A stretch of DNA of 64,000 nt from Lonepinella sp042468235. GTDB lineage: Bacteria > Pseudomonadota > Gammaproteobacteria > Enterobacterales > Pasteurellaceae. A model generated the notes under the pieces. The model was not told where the DNA came from, did no database searches, and saw only the letters and a program-made list of their open reading frames with translations. Positions 17,007 through 25,730 of the stretch are shown in pieces; positions within the stretch are counted from its first letter, which is position 1, and every line of letters begins with the position of its first letter. Made by a program: the position numbers and the translations under genes. The stretch is from positions 1,798,001 through 1,862,000 of the forward strand of contig NZ_CP170386.1 in NCBI RefSeq assembly GCF_042468235.1, written 5' to 3'.

Positions 17007-17519
17007 TTAATGAGCAGTTGGTTGTTCAGATTGTTGTTCTTCCTGCTCAATGCGACGTAAATGTTCCATAAACAACGCATCAAAATTTACTGGAGCAAGA
17101 TTTAATGCAGGGAATGTACCACGATTCACTAAGCTAGAAATTAATTCACGAGCATAAGGGAACAACATATTTGGGCATTGTGAAGTTAAACAATGTGCCA
17201 TTTGCATATCTTCTAAACCGCTGATACTAAATACACCCGCTTGTTTGACTTCACAAATAAATGCCACTTCTTTGCTGTCTTCTAAGGTGGTTTCAGCAGA
17301 AATGTTTAACACTACTTCATATAAATCATCACCTAATTGTTTAGCTTCAGTGCTTAAATCAAAGCTTAAATTTGGTTTCCATTCTTGGTGGAAAATTTGT
17401 GGTAAATTCGGTGCTTCAAAAGACACATCTTTTACATAAATACGTTGAATTTGAAAAACAGCTTCAGGTTGAGCTTGTTCTGACGGTTGTTGAACTGGGT
17501 TTTGAGTTTCTTCAGTCAT
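17007..17519 (-). CDS. secB: Protein-export chaperone SecB
   Basis: A 170-residue tetrameric chaperone that keeps precursors unfolded and delivers them to SecA. After a Gln/Glu-rich N-terminal extension (1-20), the conserved core reads QIQRIYVKDVSFEAPNLPQIFHQEW, with CPNMLFPYARELISSLVNRGTFPALNLAPVNFDALF near the C-terminus. It lies 9 bp after yibN; the usual grxC between them is absent. Confidence 0.96.
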   Translation of the reverse strand: MTEETQNPVQQPSEQAQPEAVFQIQRIYVKDVSFEAPNLPQIFHQEWKPNLSFDLSTEAKQLGDDLYEVVLNISAETTLEDSKEVAFICEVKQAGVFSISGLEDMQMAHCLTSQCPNMLFPYARELISSLVNRGTFPALNLAPVNFDALFMEHLRRIEQEEQQSEQPTAH

Positions 17520-17528
17520 ATAAAATCC

Positions 17529-17966
17529 TTATTTCACTAATGGTAAATTGGCAGCATTCCAACCAGCAATGCCTTCTTGTAATACATATACTTCAACAAA
17601 ACCTTGTTTAGACAAGATCTCCGCAGAAGTATTGGCAACGGCACCTGTAGCACAAACTAAAATGATCGGCATTTCTTTATGTTGTTCTATTTTGCCTAAA
17701 TTATGGTTTTTAATATCAGTTGGCAAAAATTGTTTGCTATTAATAATATGACCACGTTTAAATTCATCAATACTGCGTAAATCGATCACCACCGCATCTT
17801 TATTATTGATTAACGCAACAGCTTGTGAATTATTGACTAATTTCACTTTACTTAAAGCAGATTTGACGAATACATAAATGGTTGCTATAAAAACAGCGAC
17901 CCAAGCAACCACTAACAAGGTATGGTTTTTGGCAAATTGAGCTGCCAAAGGCATAAATTCTTCCAT
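17529..17966 (-). CDS. yibN: Membrane-anchored rhodanese-like protein (YibN)
   Basis: A 145-residue protein with one N-terminal membrane helix (about 15-37, HTLLVVAWVAVFIATIYVFV) and a single rhodanese domain. The domain includes VIDLRSIDEFKRGHI and the active-site loop ILVCATGAVANTSA, whose Cys is in place. It is the YibN orthologue by context (yibN-secB-gpsA-cysE). Its physiological sulfur or membrane role is poorly defined. Confidence 0.9.
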   Translation of the reverse strand: MEEFMPLAAQFAKNHTLLVVAWVAVFIATIYVFVKSALSKVKLVNNSQAVALINNKDAVVIDLRSIDEFKRGHIINSKQFLPTDIKNHNLGKIEQHKEMPIILVCATGAVANTSAEILSKQGFVEVYVLQEGIAGWNAANLPLVK

Positions 17967-18044
17967 ATTGTTCTCAAATGAAAATAAATAAAAGTAGGTG
18001 CTAAGTATAACCGACTTTCAGCTTGTTGCAAAAACTAATTTTAA

Positions 18045-18479
18045 TTACACATTCAACCAAAAAGTGACAGGTCCATCATTGGTTAAGCTGACTTGCATAT
18101 CTGCTGCAAATTGCCCCGTAGAAACCTGAATTTTTTCACCGCACTTTTTAACAAAATATTGATATAATTCATCTGCCATTTCTGGTGTTGCTCCTTTAGA
18201 AAAACTAGGACGCAACCCTTTTTGAGTATCTGCAACAAGGGTAAATTGTGATACCACTAATAATTCTCCACCAGCTTGTTGAACATTTAAATTCATTTTA
18301 CCGTCAGCGTCCGTAAACACTCGATAATTCAGCACTTTTTCCACTAATTTGTCGGCTTTGCTCTGATTATCTTGTTTTTCTACCCCAAGTAATACTAATA
18401 ATCCGTTGCCAATCTCTCCGACAATTTGGTTATCCACTTCGACTTTGGCTTGGCTCACTCGTTGAATCAATCCAATCAT
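18045..18479 (-). CDS. dtd: D-aminoacyl-tRNA deacylase
   Basis: A 144-residue DTD that removes D-amino acids (and glycine from tRNA-Ala) from charged tRNAs. The two signature motifs are present: SQFTL near 77-81, containing the key Thr, and NDGPVT near the C-terminus, which gives chiral selection. Its ATG overlaps the end of yihY by 4 bp, so it is translationally coupled as in other gammaproteobacteria. Confidence 0.96.
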   Translation of the reverse strand: MIGLIQRVSQAKVEVDNQIVGEIGNGLLVLLGVEKQDNQSKADKLVEKVLNYRVFTDADGKMNLNVQQAGGELLVVSQFTLVADTQKGLRPSFSKGATPEMADELYQYFVKKCGEKIQVSTGQFAADMQVSLTNDGPVTFWLNV

Positions 18480-19357
18480 GCTTGTTTTTCCTTAATTTTT
18501 TGGCTAATTTCTTGTAAATTCAATTCGCCTGATTTAATCAACCGCATATCATCTAATACCGCTGCTAATTGAGCCCCCAATAAAATAAATGTCCAGCTTA
18601 ACCATATCCATAATAGCATGATCGGTAAGGTTGCCATTGCCCCATAAATTAACTGATAAGAAGGGAAAGTGGTAATATACCAAGCAAAGGCTTGTTTGCC
18701 CAAAGTAAAAAATACGGCAGCAATTAACGCTCCTGCGGCGGCGTGTTGCCAATACACTTTTTGATTAGGCACTAATAAATAAATCAGGGAAAAACTTAAC
18801 CAAGTTAACAAAAAGGGGACAAACGCCAATAATTTTAAGCCAAAAGGCAAATTAATCCCGTCATTAAATAATTTAAAGGAAGCAATATAGCTAGAAATAG
18901 CAATACTTGCACCAATAAAAATGGGTCCAAGAGTTAAGATCGTCCAATAAATAGCGAAAGAAAACACCGGACTACGATTCTTGGCTCGCCAAATATCATT
19001 AAGGGTTTGATCAATAGACTTGATTAGCATTAATGCCACTACAATTAAACTAACCACCCCTACCGCACTCATCTGTTTGGAATTATTAACAAATTCATCA
19101 ATATACTGTCCTACAACATCACTCGCAGAGGGGGCAAAATTAGTAAAAATAAATTGCTTTAATGAATCCGTCATTTCATTAAACATCGGAAAAGCAGAAA
19201 AAATAGCAAATATCACCATGACTAACGGTACAATGGCTAAAGTGGTGCTATAAGTGAGCGACCCTGCGGCTTGGGTCAATTTATTTTGTTGAAAACGTTG
19301 CCAAAAAACATTCAAAAATAACCAAATAGACGTTAAAAACTGATCATTTTTTTTCAT
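18476..19357 (-). CDS. yihY: YihY/BrkB family inner-membrane protein
   Basis: A 293-residue polytopic protein of the UPF0761/YihY family with about six membrane helices (for example near 40-60, 95-115, 135-160, 180-200, 210-235 and 245-270). The family sequences TYSTTLAIVPLVMVIFAIFSAFPMF and YQLIYGAMATLPIMLLWIWLSW are conserved. It was once misnamed ribonuclease BN; its true function is unclear. It is the first gene of the yihY-dtd pair. Confidence 0.9.
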   Translation of the reverse strand: MKKNDQFLTSIWLFLNVFWQRFQQNKLTQAAGSLTYSTTLAIVPLVMVIFAIFSAFPMFNEMTDSLKQFIFTNFAPSASDVVGQYIDEFVNNSKQMSAVGVVSLIVVALMLIKSIDQTLNDIWRAKNRSPVFSFAIYWTILTLGPIFIGASIAISSYIASFKLFNDGINLPFGLKLLAFVPFLLTWLSFSLIYLLVPNQKVYWQHAAAGALIAAVFFTLGKQAFAWYITTFPSYQLIYGAMATLPIMLLWIWLSWTFILLGAQLAAVLDDMRLIKSGELNLQEISQKIKEKQA

Positions 19358-19415
19358 AAGATTTTTCCTCTAAACTGCGGTACAATTTGCCATTATTTCT
19401 AAACTGAGAATTATT

Positions 19416-19892
19416 ATGTTAGATATTGTTTTATATGAACCAGAAATTCCACAAAATACAGGTAACATCATTCGTTTATGTGCCAACACTGGTTTCCGAT
19501 TACATTTAATTGAACCGCTTGGTTTTACTTGGGACGATAAAAGATTACGTCGTTCTGGATTAGATTATCATGAATTCGCCGAAATCAAAAAACATAAAAC
19601 CTTTGAACAATTTTTGCAAACGGAGCAACCTAAACGATTATTTGCAATGACGACCAAAGGAAGCCCTGCACACAGTGAAGTGCGGTTTGAATTAGGTGAT
19701 TATTTGATGTTCGGACCAGAAACAAGGGGAATTCCAATGTCAATTTTAGACAATATGCCAATGGAACAAAAAATTCGTATTCCTATGACGGAAAACAGTC
19801 GTAGTATGAATTTATCAAACTCTGTAGCCGTAGCTGTTTATGAGGCTTGGCGACAATTAGGTTATCAAGGTGCGGTGAATTTAACACGCTGA
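19416..19892 (+). CDS. trmL: tRNA (cytidine/uridine-34 2'-O) methyltransferase
   Basis: A 158-residue minimal SPOUT methyltransferase that modifies the wobble base of tRNA-Leu isoacceptors. Conserved elements are EPEIPQNTGNIIRLCANTG at the N-terminus and the trefoil-knot cofactor motifs FGPETRGIP and RIPMTENSRSMNLSNSVAVAVYEAWRQ at the C-terminus. It is divergent from yihY. An uptake signal sequence is embedded near 19678. Confidence 0.96.
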   Translation: MLDIVLYEPEIPQNTGNIIRLCANTGFRLHLIEPLGFTWDDKRLRRSGLDYHEFAEIKKHKTFEQFLQTEQPKRLFAMTTKGSPAHSEVRFELGDYLMFGPETRGIPMSILDNMPMEQKIRIPMTENSRSMNLSNSVAVAVYEAWRQLGYQGAVNLTR

Positions 19893-19910
19893 GAAAATAT
19901 AACGAGCAAA

Positions 19911-19952
19911 AAAAATGCAATGAGAAATTGTAATATTTTTCATCGCATTTTT
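19911..19952 (+). terminator. Terminator after trmL
   Basis: AAAAATGC (19911-19918) pairs with GCATTTTT (19945-19952) and inner arms (ATGAGAAA/TTTTTCAT) extend the stem. It can work for both strands. The remaining 230 bases to the next stop codon show no gene. Confidence 0.7.
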
Positions 19953-20185
19953 AACTTTAATTGCTTTCCAATAAGAGAATAACAAATCCCTTAGTATCCT
20001 AAACATACCCTACATAAAGTGTCCCCACACCTGTAAGATATGAGTTGAATTATAAGGAAAATCTTTTCTCTGTAAATCACAAAATTGTAAAGCTAAAGTA
20101 AAGATTATTGATTTTAAATGCAATTTTAAAGAAATTTATTTTTACAGTTGAGCAAATAAACGCCATAATTCGATCAATTTCTCAA

Positions 20186-21226
20186 TTAAATTGCTATTTT
20201 TTGATCAAGTTTTGCACTCTCAAATGCCTTTTCAATGATATTTAATACCAAAATAACCTGCTCTAGGCTGACTAACTGCGGTGCTTTTTCCGTAATATTT
20301 GCATAAAGATTATCAAATAATGCTCGATAACTGGTTGCTACATTTGGATAAGCATAACGCACAACTTGGTTATCTTGTTCAGTATGTAAAATACCCCACG
20401 ATTCTTCACTCTCAGCATTCCAATTCCCCACGGGAACAATACCGTTGATTAACAGATTTTCTTGCTGATCGGCTTTCGCCTTAAGGTAAGAACCTAGTTT
20501 ACCGTGCAAGGCGAATTGTGCGTTAGTTTCTCGAACATATTTACTCGCAATCAGCGATACTTTTAAACCGTTAGCATAATATAAATGCACATCAAAATTA
20601 TCATCCACCACCGAATCTTCATGCTGCGAACGAATATCCGCAAATACCGCTTGTGGTTTGCCAAATAAATACACCGCCTGATCAATTAAATGTACACCTA
20701 AATCATACATCAAGCCTGTGCCTTGTTCGCCCGTTTCTTTCCATTGTTTCGGATTTTTACTTTTAGCATAACGTTCCATACGGATTTCACAATCCACGGG
20801 TTCACCGATTAACCCTTTTTGTAAAATTTCTTTTGCGGTAGCGATATGACTATCCCAACGGCGGTTTTGATAAACATACAAAGTAATATTATGTTGTTTA
20901 GCTAACTCGCTTAACTCTAACGCTTGTTGTGCAGTTGCCACTAACGGCTTTTCTACCAACACATTTTTTTTCGCTAAAATAGCTTGTTTCACCATAGCAT
21001 AATGGGTTTGATTTGGCGTAGTAATCACCACCAGATCGATCTCATCAGTTAATAATTCTGCGTAATCTCGCACAATTTGCACATCAGGCAACCATGCTTT
21101 CGCACGTTCAGTAGAACGCTCATACACTTTACGGATTTGGAAACGTGGATCGGATTTAAAAAAGGGGATATGGAAAAGGCGAGCAGAATAACCGCTACCC
21201 GCAATAGCGACATTAATGGATTTCAT
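20186..21226 (-). CDS. Gfo/Idh/MocA-family oxidoreductase (YdgJ/YhhX-like)
   Basis: A 346-residue NAD(P)-dependent oxidoreductase. The N-terminal Rossmann motif is AIAGSGYSARLFHIPFF, and the EKPLV catalytic-lysine motif is near 92-96. The C-terminal alpha/beta domain carries YDLGVHLIDQAVYLFG near 173, which provides the His used in catalysis. The family oxidises sugars or inositols, but the substrate cannot be told. It is probably monocistronic. Confidence 0.9.
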   Translation of the reverse strand: MKSINVAIAGSGYSARLFHIPFFKSDPRFQIRKVYERSTERAKAWLPDVQIVRDYAELLTDEIDLVVITTPNQTHYAMVKQAILAKKNVLVEKPLVATAQQALELSELAKQHNITLYVYQNRRWDSHIATAKEILQKGLIGEPVDCEIRMERYAKSKNPKQWKETGEQGTGLMYDLGVHLIDQAVYLFGKPQAVFADIRSQHEDSVVDDNFDVHLYYANGLKVSLIASKYVRETNAQFALHGKLGSYLKAKADQQENLLINGIVPVGNWNAESEESWGILHTEQDNQVVRYAYPNVATSYRALFDNLYANITEKAPQLVSLEQVILVLNIIEKAFESAKLDQKIAI

Positions 21227-21244
21227 GATTTTTCCTAGTAAAAG

Positions 21245-21345
21245 ACCCCATATTTACATACGGGGTTAAGCATATTACGCCTCGCTGTGGCTAGAAAAGA
21301 TGCGGAGCATCGTTACTATTCATATCCCTGTACGTCAGTGCAGGG
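21245..21345 (-). repeat. Intergenic multi-hairpin repeat, copy 1
   Basis: About 100 bp with a partner at 42718-42815. The shared order on the plus strand is a CCCC/GGGG-armed hairpin, then taagcat.atta, then tgtggcta, then aaGATGCGGAGCATCgtta. Read on the minus strand, GATGCtccGCATC followed by TTTT is a terminator 43 bases after the FMN reductase stop, and ACCCCGTA/TATGGGGT is a second hairpin. Confidence 0.75.
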
Positions 21346-21353
21346 AATACAAA

Positions 21354-21893
21354 TTATTGCACAAAATCCGCAAAATCCTTGATAAATTTTTGTAAATTAG
21401 CTTTTACGTCTTCGGAAGCAATCTCGCCTTGCTCATTAAATATGCCACCAAAAATGCCTGGCACTTGTGCCACGTTTGGTAACAATTTCATGTTCACATA
21501 ATGAGCTGTGACTAAGGCTTTTAAACTTGCCGTTACATCAGCACCGTCAGTTGCTGTCACAGTCACAATACCAGCAGGTTTATCGATCCAAAGGCTTTCA
21601 CCTGATGGGCGAGAACCAATATCCACAGCATTTTTTAATACTGCTGGAGTACTACCGTTATGTTCTGGGCTTACAAATAAAATCCCATCTGCTTCGCTAA
21701 TTTGTTTACGAAAGCGGACATATTGTGCTGGGCTATTGTCGTCTAAATCACGGTTATATAGCGGAAGATCCGCAATTTCCAAGAAATTTAGTTGAATGCT
21801 GGTTGGTGCGATAGCTTTTAAATACTTAGCCACGATTTGGTTAAATGAAGTTTTGCTATTACTTCCTACTAATACTGCAATTTGTTTTGCCAT
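21354..21893 (-). CDS. NADPH-dependent FMN reductase family protein
   Basis: A 179-residue flavodoxin-fold reductase (chromate/azo/quinone reductase type). The N-terminal phosphate-binding loop is VLVGSNSKTSFNQIVAKYL. The flavin-contacting SPEHNGSTPAVLKNAVDIGSR is near 95-115. It likely reduces quinones or xenobiotics in the cytoplasm. It follows the pirin gene 44 bp away on the same strand, and the two redox-linked genes may be cotranscribed. Confidence 0.88.
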   Translation of the reverse strand: MAKQIAVLVGSNSKTSFNQIVAKYLKAIAPTSIQLNFLEIADLPLYNRDLDDNSPAQYVRFRKQISEADGILFVSPEHNGSTPAVLKNAVDIGSRPSGESLWIDKPAGIVTVTATDGADVTASLKALVTAHYVNMKLLPNVAQVPGIFGGIFNEQGEIASEDVKANLQKFIKDFADFVQ

Positions 21894-21937
21894 AATAATT
21901 TTCCTCTTAAAATGTATTTTTTATCTTAGACCTAAGT

Positions 21938-22642
21938 TTAGACCAAATCAAACAGTAAAAATTCCACTTCACTATCTGTTTTAATTTTCAACTCTTGTTC
22001 TGCTTTAATCCCTAACGCATCACTGGTATTTAACTCAACCCCATTGACAGTTAGTTTTCCTTTAACCACTTGTAACCAATAACTGCGGTGAGAATTTAGG
22101 CTAATTTCTTCAGTACGGTTAGCTGCCAGTTGATAACGCCATAATTTCATATCCTGATAAATTTTAAAAGACCCGTCACTGGCATCTGGGGATAAAATTA
22201 AAGTTCCACCTTGTTTATCCTCAAATTTACCCTGTGCATATCTTGGGGTAATATTTTTCTGATTTGGAATGATCCAAATTTGATATAAATGCAAGGTTTC
22301 TTTTTCATCTGGATTAATTTCTGAATGAAAAATCCCACTACCAGCCGACATAATCTGAAATTCACCCGCTTTTACTTCGGTCTGATTACCCATACTATCT
22401 TGGTGAGCCACACGCCCGTTTAGTACATAAGTCAAAATTTCCATATTATTGTGGGGATGTTTACCAAAACCACGTACTGGAGCAATAAAATCTTCATTAA
22501 TTACTCGTAAATGGGAAAAATGAATATGTTTTGGGTCATAATAATTCGCAAATGAAAAGGTATGATAACTTTCTAACCAGTCAGAGCAACCATGACCACG
22601 CTCATGAGTATATCTTGTTTGTAACACAATTCTGTTCTCCAA
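21938..22642 (-). CDS. Pirin family bicupin protein (YhhW-like)
   Basis: A 234-residue cupin. The N-terminal metal site shows FGKHPHNNMEILTYVLNGRVAHQDSMGN (about 59-86), in which the His residues and Glu bind iron. The sequence begins RYTHERGHGCSDWLESYHTFSFANYYDP, typical of pirins. Relatives include quercetin 2,3-dioxygenase YhhW, but most members have no known substrate. Confidence 0.9.
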   Translation of the reverse strand: MENRIVLQTRYTHERGHGCSDWLESYHTFSFANYYDPKHIHFSHLRVINEDFIAPVRGFGKHPHNNMEILTYVLNGRVAHQDSMGNQTEVKAGEFQIMSAGSGIFHSEINPDEKETLHLYQIWIIPNQKNITPRYAQGKFEDKQGGTLILSPDASDGSFKIYQDMKLWRYQLAANRTEEISLNSHRSYWLQVVKGKLTVNGVELNTSDALGIKAEQELKIKTDSEVEFLLFDLV

Positions 22643-22835
22643 TTAAATCTATTTTAACAAGTTTAACTGTTATTTGTTATGAGATAAATATTACCTTTAT
22701 TGAAACATTATTAACTATAATGAAAATATATGCTTTGTATATCACCAAATAAAGTACAAAAACTGTGGTATTTTTTCGTTTTTTTTGTGTAGAATGATAA
22801 ATAACGTCACAATATAGAAGAAAAGGAAATTTATT

Positions 22836-23225
22836 ATGACCACAGTTATTCATACAGATAAAGCACCCGCAGCCATAGGACCTTATGTACAAGCTGTGGA
22901 TTTAGGTAATTTAGTGCTGACTTCAGGACAAATTCCTGTCAATCCAGCCACAGGGGAAATTGCAACGGACATTGTGGCTCAAACACGTCAATCGTTAGAA
23001 AATATTAAAGCGATTGTCGAGCAAGCAGGATTAACGGTTAGCGATATTGTAAAAACCACTGTTTTTGTAAAGGATCTTAACCATTTTGCTGCCGTTAATA
23101 CAGAATACGAACGTTTCTTCCAAGAAAATAATCACCCGACTTTCCCTGCTCGTTCTTGTGTTGAAGTAGCTCGTTTACCAAAAGATGTTGGCTTAGAAAT
23201 TGAAGCCATTGCGGTTAGAAAATAA
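22836..23225 (+). CDS. ridA: RidA family enamine/imine deaminase
   Basis: A 129-residue YjgF/YER057c/UK114 trimer subunit that hydrolyses reactive 2-aminoacrylate made by PLP enzymes such as threonine deaminase (ilvA lies in this window). The C-terminal RSCVEVARLPKDVGLEIEAIAV carries the conserved Arg that binds the carboxylate, and TSGQIPVNPATGEI is the other signature. An AAGGAAAT site precedes the start. gph follows after 12 bp. Confidence 0.95.
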   Translation: MTTVIHTDKAPAAIGPYVQAVDLGNLVLTSGQIPVNPATGEIATDIVAQTRQSLENIKAIVEQAGLTVSDIVKTTVFVKDLNHFAAVNTEYERFFQENNHPTFPARSCVEVARLPKDVGLEIEAIAVRK

Positions 23226-23237
23226 GTGGTAAAGATT

Positions 23238-23912
23238 ATGGCATCACAATTTAAACTTATCGGCTTTGATTTAGACGGTACTCTAGTCAATAGCCTGCCC
23301 GATTTAGCACTTTCAGTAAATTCTGCTTTAGCAGAATTTAATTTTCCACCAGCAGAAGAAAGCCTAGTACTTACTTGGATTGGTAATGGTGCAGATGTAT
23401 TAATTAGCCGAGCTTTGGATTGGGCTATGCAACAAACTGGTAAACCACTAGACGAACAGCAAATCCAGCAATTAAAACTGCGGTTTAATTTTTATTACGG
23501 TGAAAATTTGTGTAATGTGAGTCGTTTATATCCGAATGTAAAAGCCACTTTAGAACAGTTAGAAGCTCGTGGGTTTGTGTTGGCAGTAGTAACCAATAAA
23601 CCAACTAAACACGTTCAACCTGTATTAAAAGCCTTTGCTATTGACCATTTATTTAGTGAAACCTTAGGCGGTCAATCTTTACCAGCGATTAAACCGCATC
23701 CAGCTCCACTTTATTATTTATGTGGTAAATTTGGTTTTTATCCACACCAGATGTTATTTGTAGGGGATTCTCGCAATGACATTCTCGCCGCTCACAATGC
23801 TGGCTGTGCAGCAGTAGGCTTAACCTACGGCTATAATTACAACATTCCGATTGCAGAAAGCCACCCTGAATGGGTGTTTGATGACTTTGCGGATATTCTA
23901 AAAATCGTTTAA
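23238..23912 (+). CDS. gph: Phosphoglycolate phosphatase
   Basis: A 224-residue HAD phosphatase that removes 2-phosphoglycolate arising from DNA repair. The nucleophile motif DLDGTLVNS is near 11-19, VVTNKP is motif II, and the acidic motif GDSRNDILAAHNAGC lies near 175. The ATG at 23238 is chosen; an upstream in-frame GTG directly abutting the ridA stop lacks a ribosome site. Followed by trpS, matching the conserved gph-trpS order. Confidence 0.95.
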   Translation: MASQFKLIGFDLDGTLVNSLPDLALSVNSALAEFNFPPAEESLVLTWIGNGADVLISRALDWAMQQTGKPLDEQQIQQLKLRFNFYYGENLCNVSRLYPNVKATLEQLEARGFVLAVVTNKPTKHVQPVLKAFAIDHLFSETLGGQSLPAIKPHPAPLYYLCGKFGFYPHQMLFVGDSRNDILAAHNAGCAAVGLTYGYNYNIPIAESHPEWVFDDFADILKIV

Positions 23913-23950
23913 ACTGCGGTACAAAAATAGCAAGTTTTAAGGAACAAAAA

Positions 23951-24967
23951 ATGACTAAACCAGTTGTATTAAGTGGCGTTCAGCCATCAGGTGAATTAAC
24001 TATTGGAAACTATCTCGGTGCATTACGTCAATGGGTCAAAATGCAAGACGACTTTGATTGTCTGTTCTGTATCGTGGATTTGCACGCTATTACCGTTCGT
24101 CAAGATCCTGACAAATTACGTAAAGCCACTTTAGACGTGCTTGCACTCTATTTAGCCTGTGGAATCGACCCAGAAAAAAGCACCATCTTTGTGCAATCTC
24201 ATGTACCTGAACATACGCAATTAGCATGGGTATTAAATTGTTATACTTATTTTGGTGAAATGAGCCGTATGACGCAATTCAAAGATAAATCCAGTAAATA
24301 CGCTGAAAATGTGAATGTGGGCTTATTTACTTATCCTGTATTAATGGCGGCGGATATTTTATTATATCAAGCCAACCAAGTCCCCGTGGGCGAAGACCAA
24401 CGTCAACACCTTGAAATCACGCGTGATATTGCACAACGTTTTAATGCTTTATATCCAAATGAAAAAGGGGAATTATTTGTAGTACCAGAAGCCTTTATTC
24501 CAAAAGCAGGGGCAAAAGTGATGGCATTGCAAGATCCTACTAAGAAAATGTCAAAATCCGATGAAAACCGCAATAACGTGATTACCTTGTTGGAAGATCC
24601 AAAATCTGTTGAGAAAAAAATCAAACGAGCTATGACCGATGGCGAAGAACCGCCTGTGGTACGTTATGATTTACAAAATAAAGCGGGGGTATCGAACTTA
24701 TTAGAGATTCTTTCCGTGATTCGTGATGTGCCGATTGCGGATTTAGAAAAAGAATTTGAAGGTAAAATGTATGGTCATTTAAAAGGGGCGGTAGCAGAAA
24801 ACGTAGTCAGCATGTTAACTGAGTTACAAGAGCGTTTTTATCATTATCGTAATAATGAAACCTTGTTAAATCAAATTGCATCGGAAGGTGCAAAAAAAGC
24901 CCGTGAACGTGCAGCCAACACCTTAGCCAGCGTTTACCAAGCCATCGGGTTTGTACCCGCCCAATAA
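23951..24967 (+). CDS. trpS: Tryptophanyl-tRNA synthetase
   Basis: A 338-residue class Ic aminoacyl-tRNA synthetase. The HIGH-like signature lies in SGELTIGNYLGAL (about 12-24) and KMSKS occurs in PTKKMSKSDENR near 200. Homodimeric cytoplasmic enzyme charging tRNA-Trp. The sequence is complete and follows gph after 38 bp with an AAGGAACA ribosome site. Confidence 0.98.
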   Translation: MTKPVVLSGVQPSGELTIGNYLGALRQWVKMQDDFDCLFCIVDLHAITVRQDPDKLRKATLDVLALYLACGIDPEKSTIFVQSHVPEHTQLAWVLNCYTYFGEMSRMTQFKDKSSKYAENVNVGLFTYPVLMAADILLYQANQVPVGEDQRQHLEITRDIAQRFNALYPNEKGELFVVPEAFIPKAGAKVMALQDPTKKMSKSDENRNNVITLLEDPKSVEKKIKRAMTDGEEPPVVRYDLQNKAGVSNLLEILSVIRDVPIADLEKEFEGKMYGHLKGAVAENVVSMLTELQERFYHYRNNETLLNQIASEGAKKARERAANTLASVYQAIGFVPAQ

Positions 24968-24991
24968 ACTTTTGTAGTAAATTATAGTCTA

Positions 24992-25024
24992 AATTAAGGT
25001 GTGATAACTCACGCCTTAATTTTT
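24992..25024 (+). terminator. Terminator after trpS
   Basis: AATTAAGGTGTGA (24992-25004) pairs with TCACGCCTTAATT (25009-25021), with one G-T wobble, and the T run continues to 25024. It lies only 10 bp before the next start codon. Confidence 0.8.
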
Positions 25025-25034
25025 AGGAGCAAAC

Positions 25035-25670
25035 ATGAAAATTCTTAAATTTATTACCGCACTTTGTGCTTTAACGACTGCTAGCCTTGCTCAAGCGGTG
25101 GATTACAATATCAAATACAGTTCTAACTACTTAATGCCAGCTTATGTGCATTTTAGTGAGAATGGGGCAAATTATTCTATTAATGCCAAAATTAATGTAC
25201 CGCTTTATAACATTCAATTTATTTCATCAGGTACACACGATAGCCGTAATTTCACAATGTTTAATTACAAAGATACTCGCAATAAAAACACCTACGCATT
25301 GGCAAAAATCAATGGTAAACAAATTGAATACGGTAAAGTAAAAAGTGGATTAAAAACCGAAAGTGTAAGTATGCCTGTTTATGATTTATTTACCATGGCA
25401 TTCCAATTAACTTATTATGATAAATTACCCACCAATTTCATCATTACTAATGGTAAAAAACTTTATCCAATGAATAATGTTTTCGTGAAAAAAAGCGAAC
25501 AAAATATCACAGTGTCAGGTCGAGCCATAAAAGAACTAACCTATACCTTTAAAACAGGTGATAAGGATATTATGGTCAAAAAATATCAAGACGAACAATT
25601 TCCACGTTATTTAAAATATACTCGTGATGGCGATAATTATGAGCTGACATTTAGTGAATTAATCAAGTAA
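25035..25670 (+). CDS. Exported DUF3108 domain protein
   Basis: A 211-residue protein with a Sec signal peptide (MKILKFITALCALTTASLAQA) and a beta-rich mature part. The region NIKYSSNYLMPAYVHFSENGANYSINAKINVPLYNIQFISSG is characteristic of DUF3108 proteins, which look like outer-membrane or periplasmic beta-barrel/lipid-binding folds. No function is established. A GGAGC site precedes the ATG, and a strong terminator separates it from trpS, so it is probably expressed alone. Confidence 0.75.
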   Translation: MKILKFITALCALTTASLAQAVDYNIKYSSNYLMPAYVHFSENGANYSINAKINVPLYNIQFISSGTHDSRNFTMFNYKDTRNKNTYALAKINGKQIEYGKVKSGLKTESVSMPVYDLFTMAFQLTYYDKLPTNFIITNGKKLYPMNNVFVKKSEQNITVSGRAIKELTYTFKTGDKDIMVKKYQDEQFPRYLKYTRDGDNYELTFSELIK

Positions 25671-25692
25671 GGACTTTTGGCAGTACAACAAC

Positions 25693-25726
25693 GCTCGCCC
25701 CATTGAAAAATATGGGGCGAGCTTTT
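25693..25726 (+). terminator. Bidirectional terminator between DUF3108 gene and glpX
   Basis: GCTCGCCCCAT (25693-25703) pairs perfectly with ATGGGGCGAGC (25712-25722), followed by TTTT. The arms serve the two converging genes. Confidence 0.85.
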
Positions 25727-25730
25727 ATCT

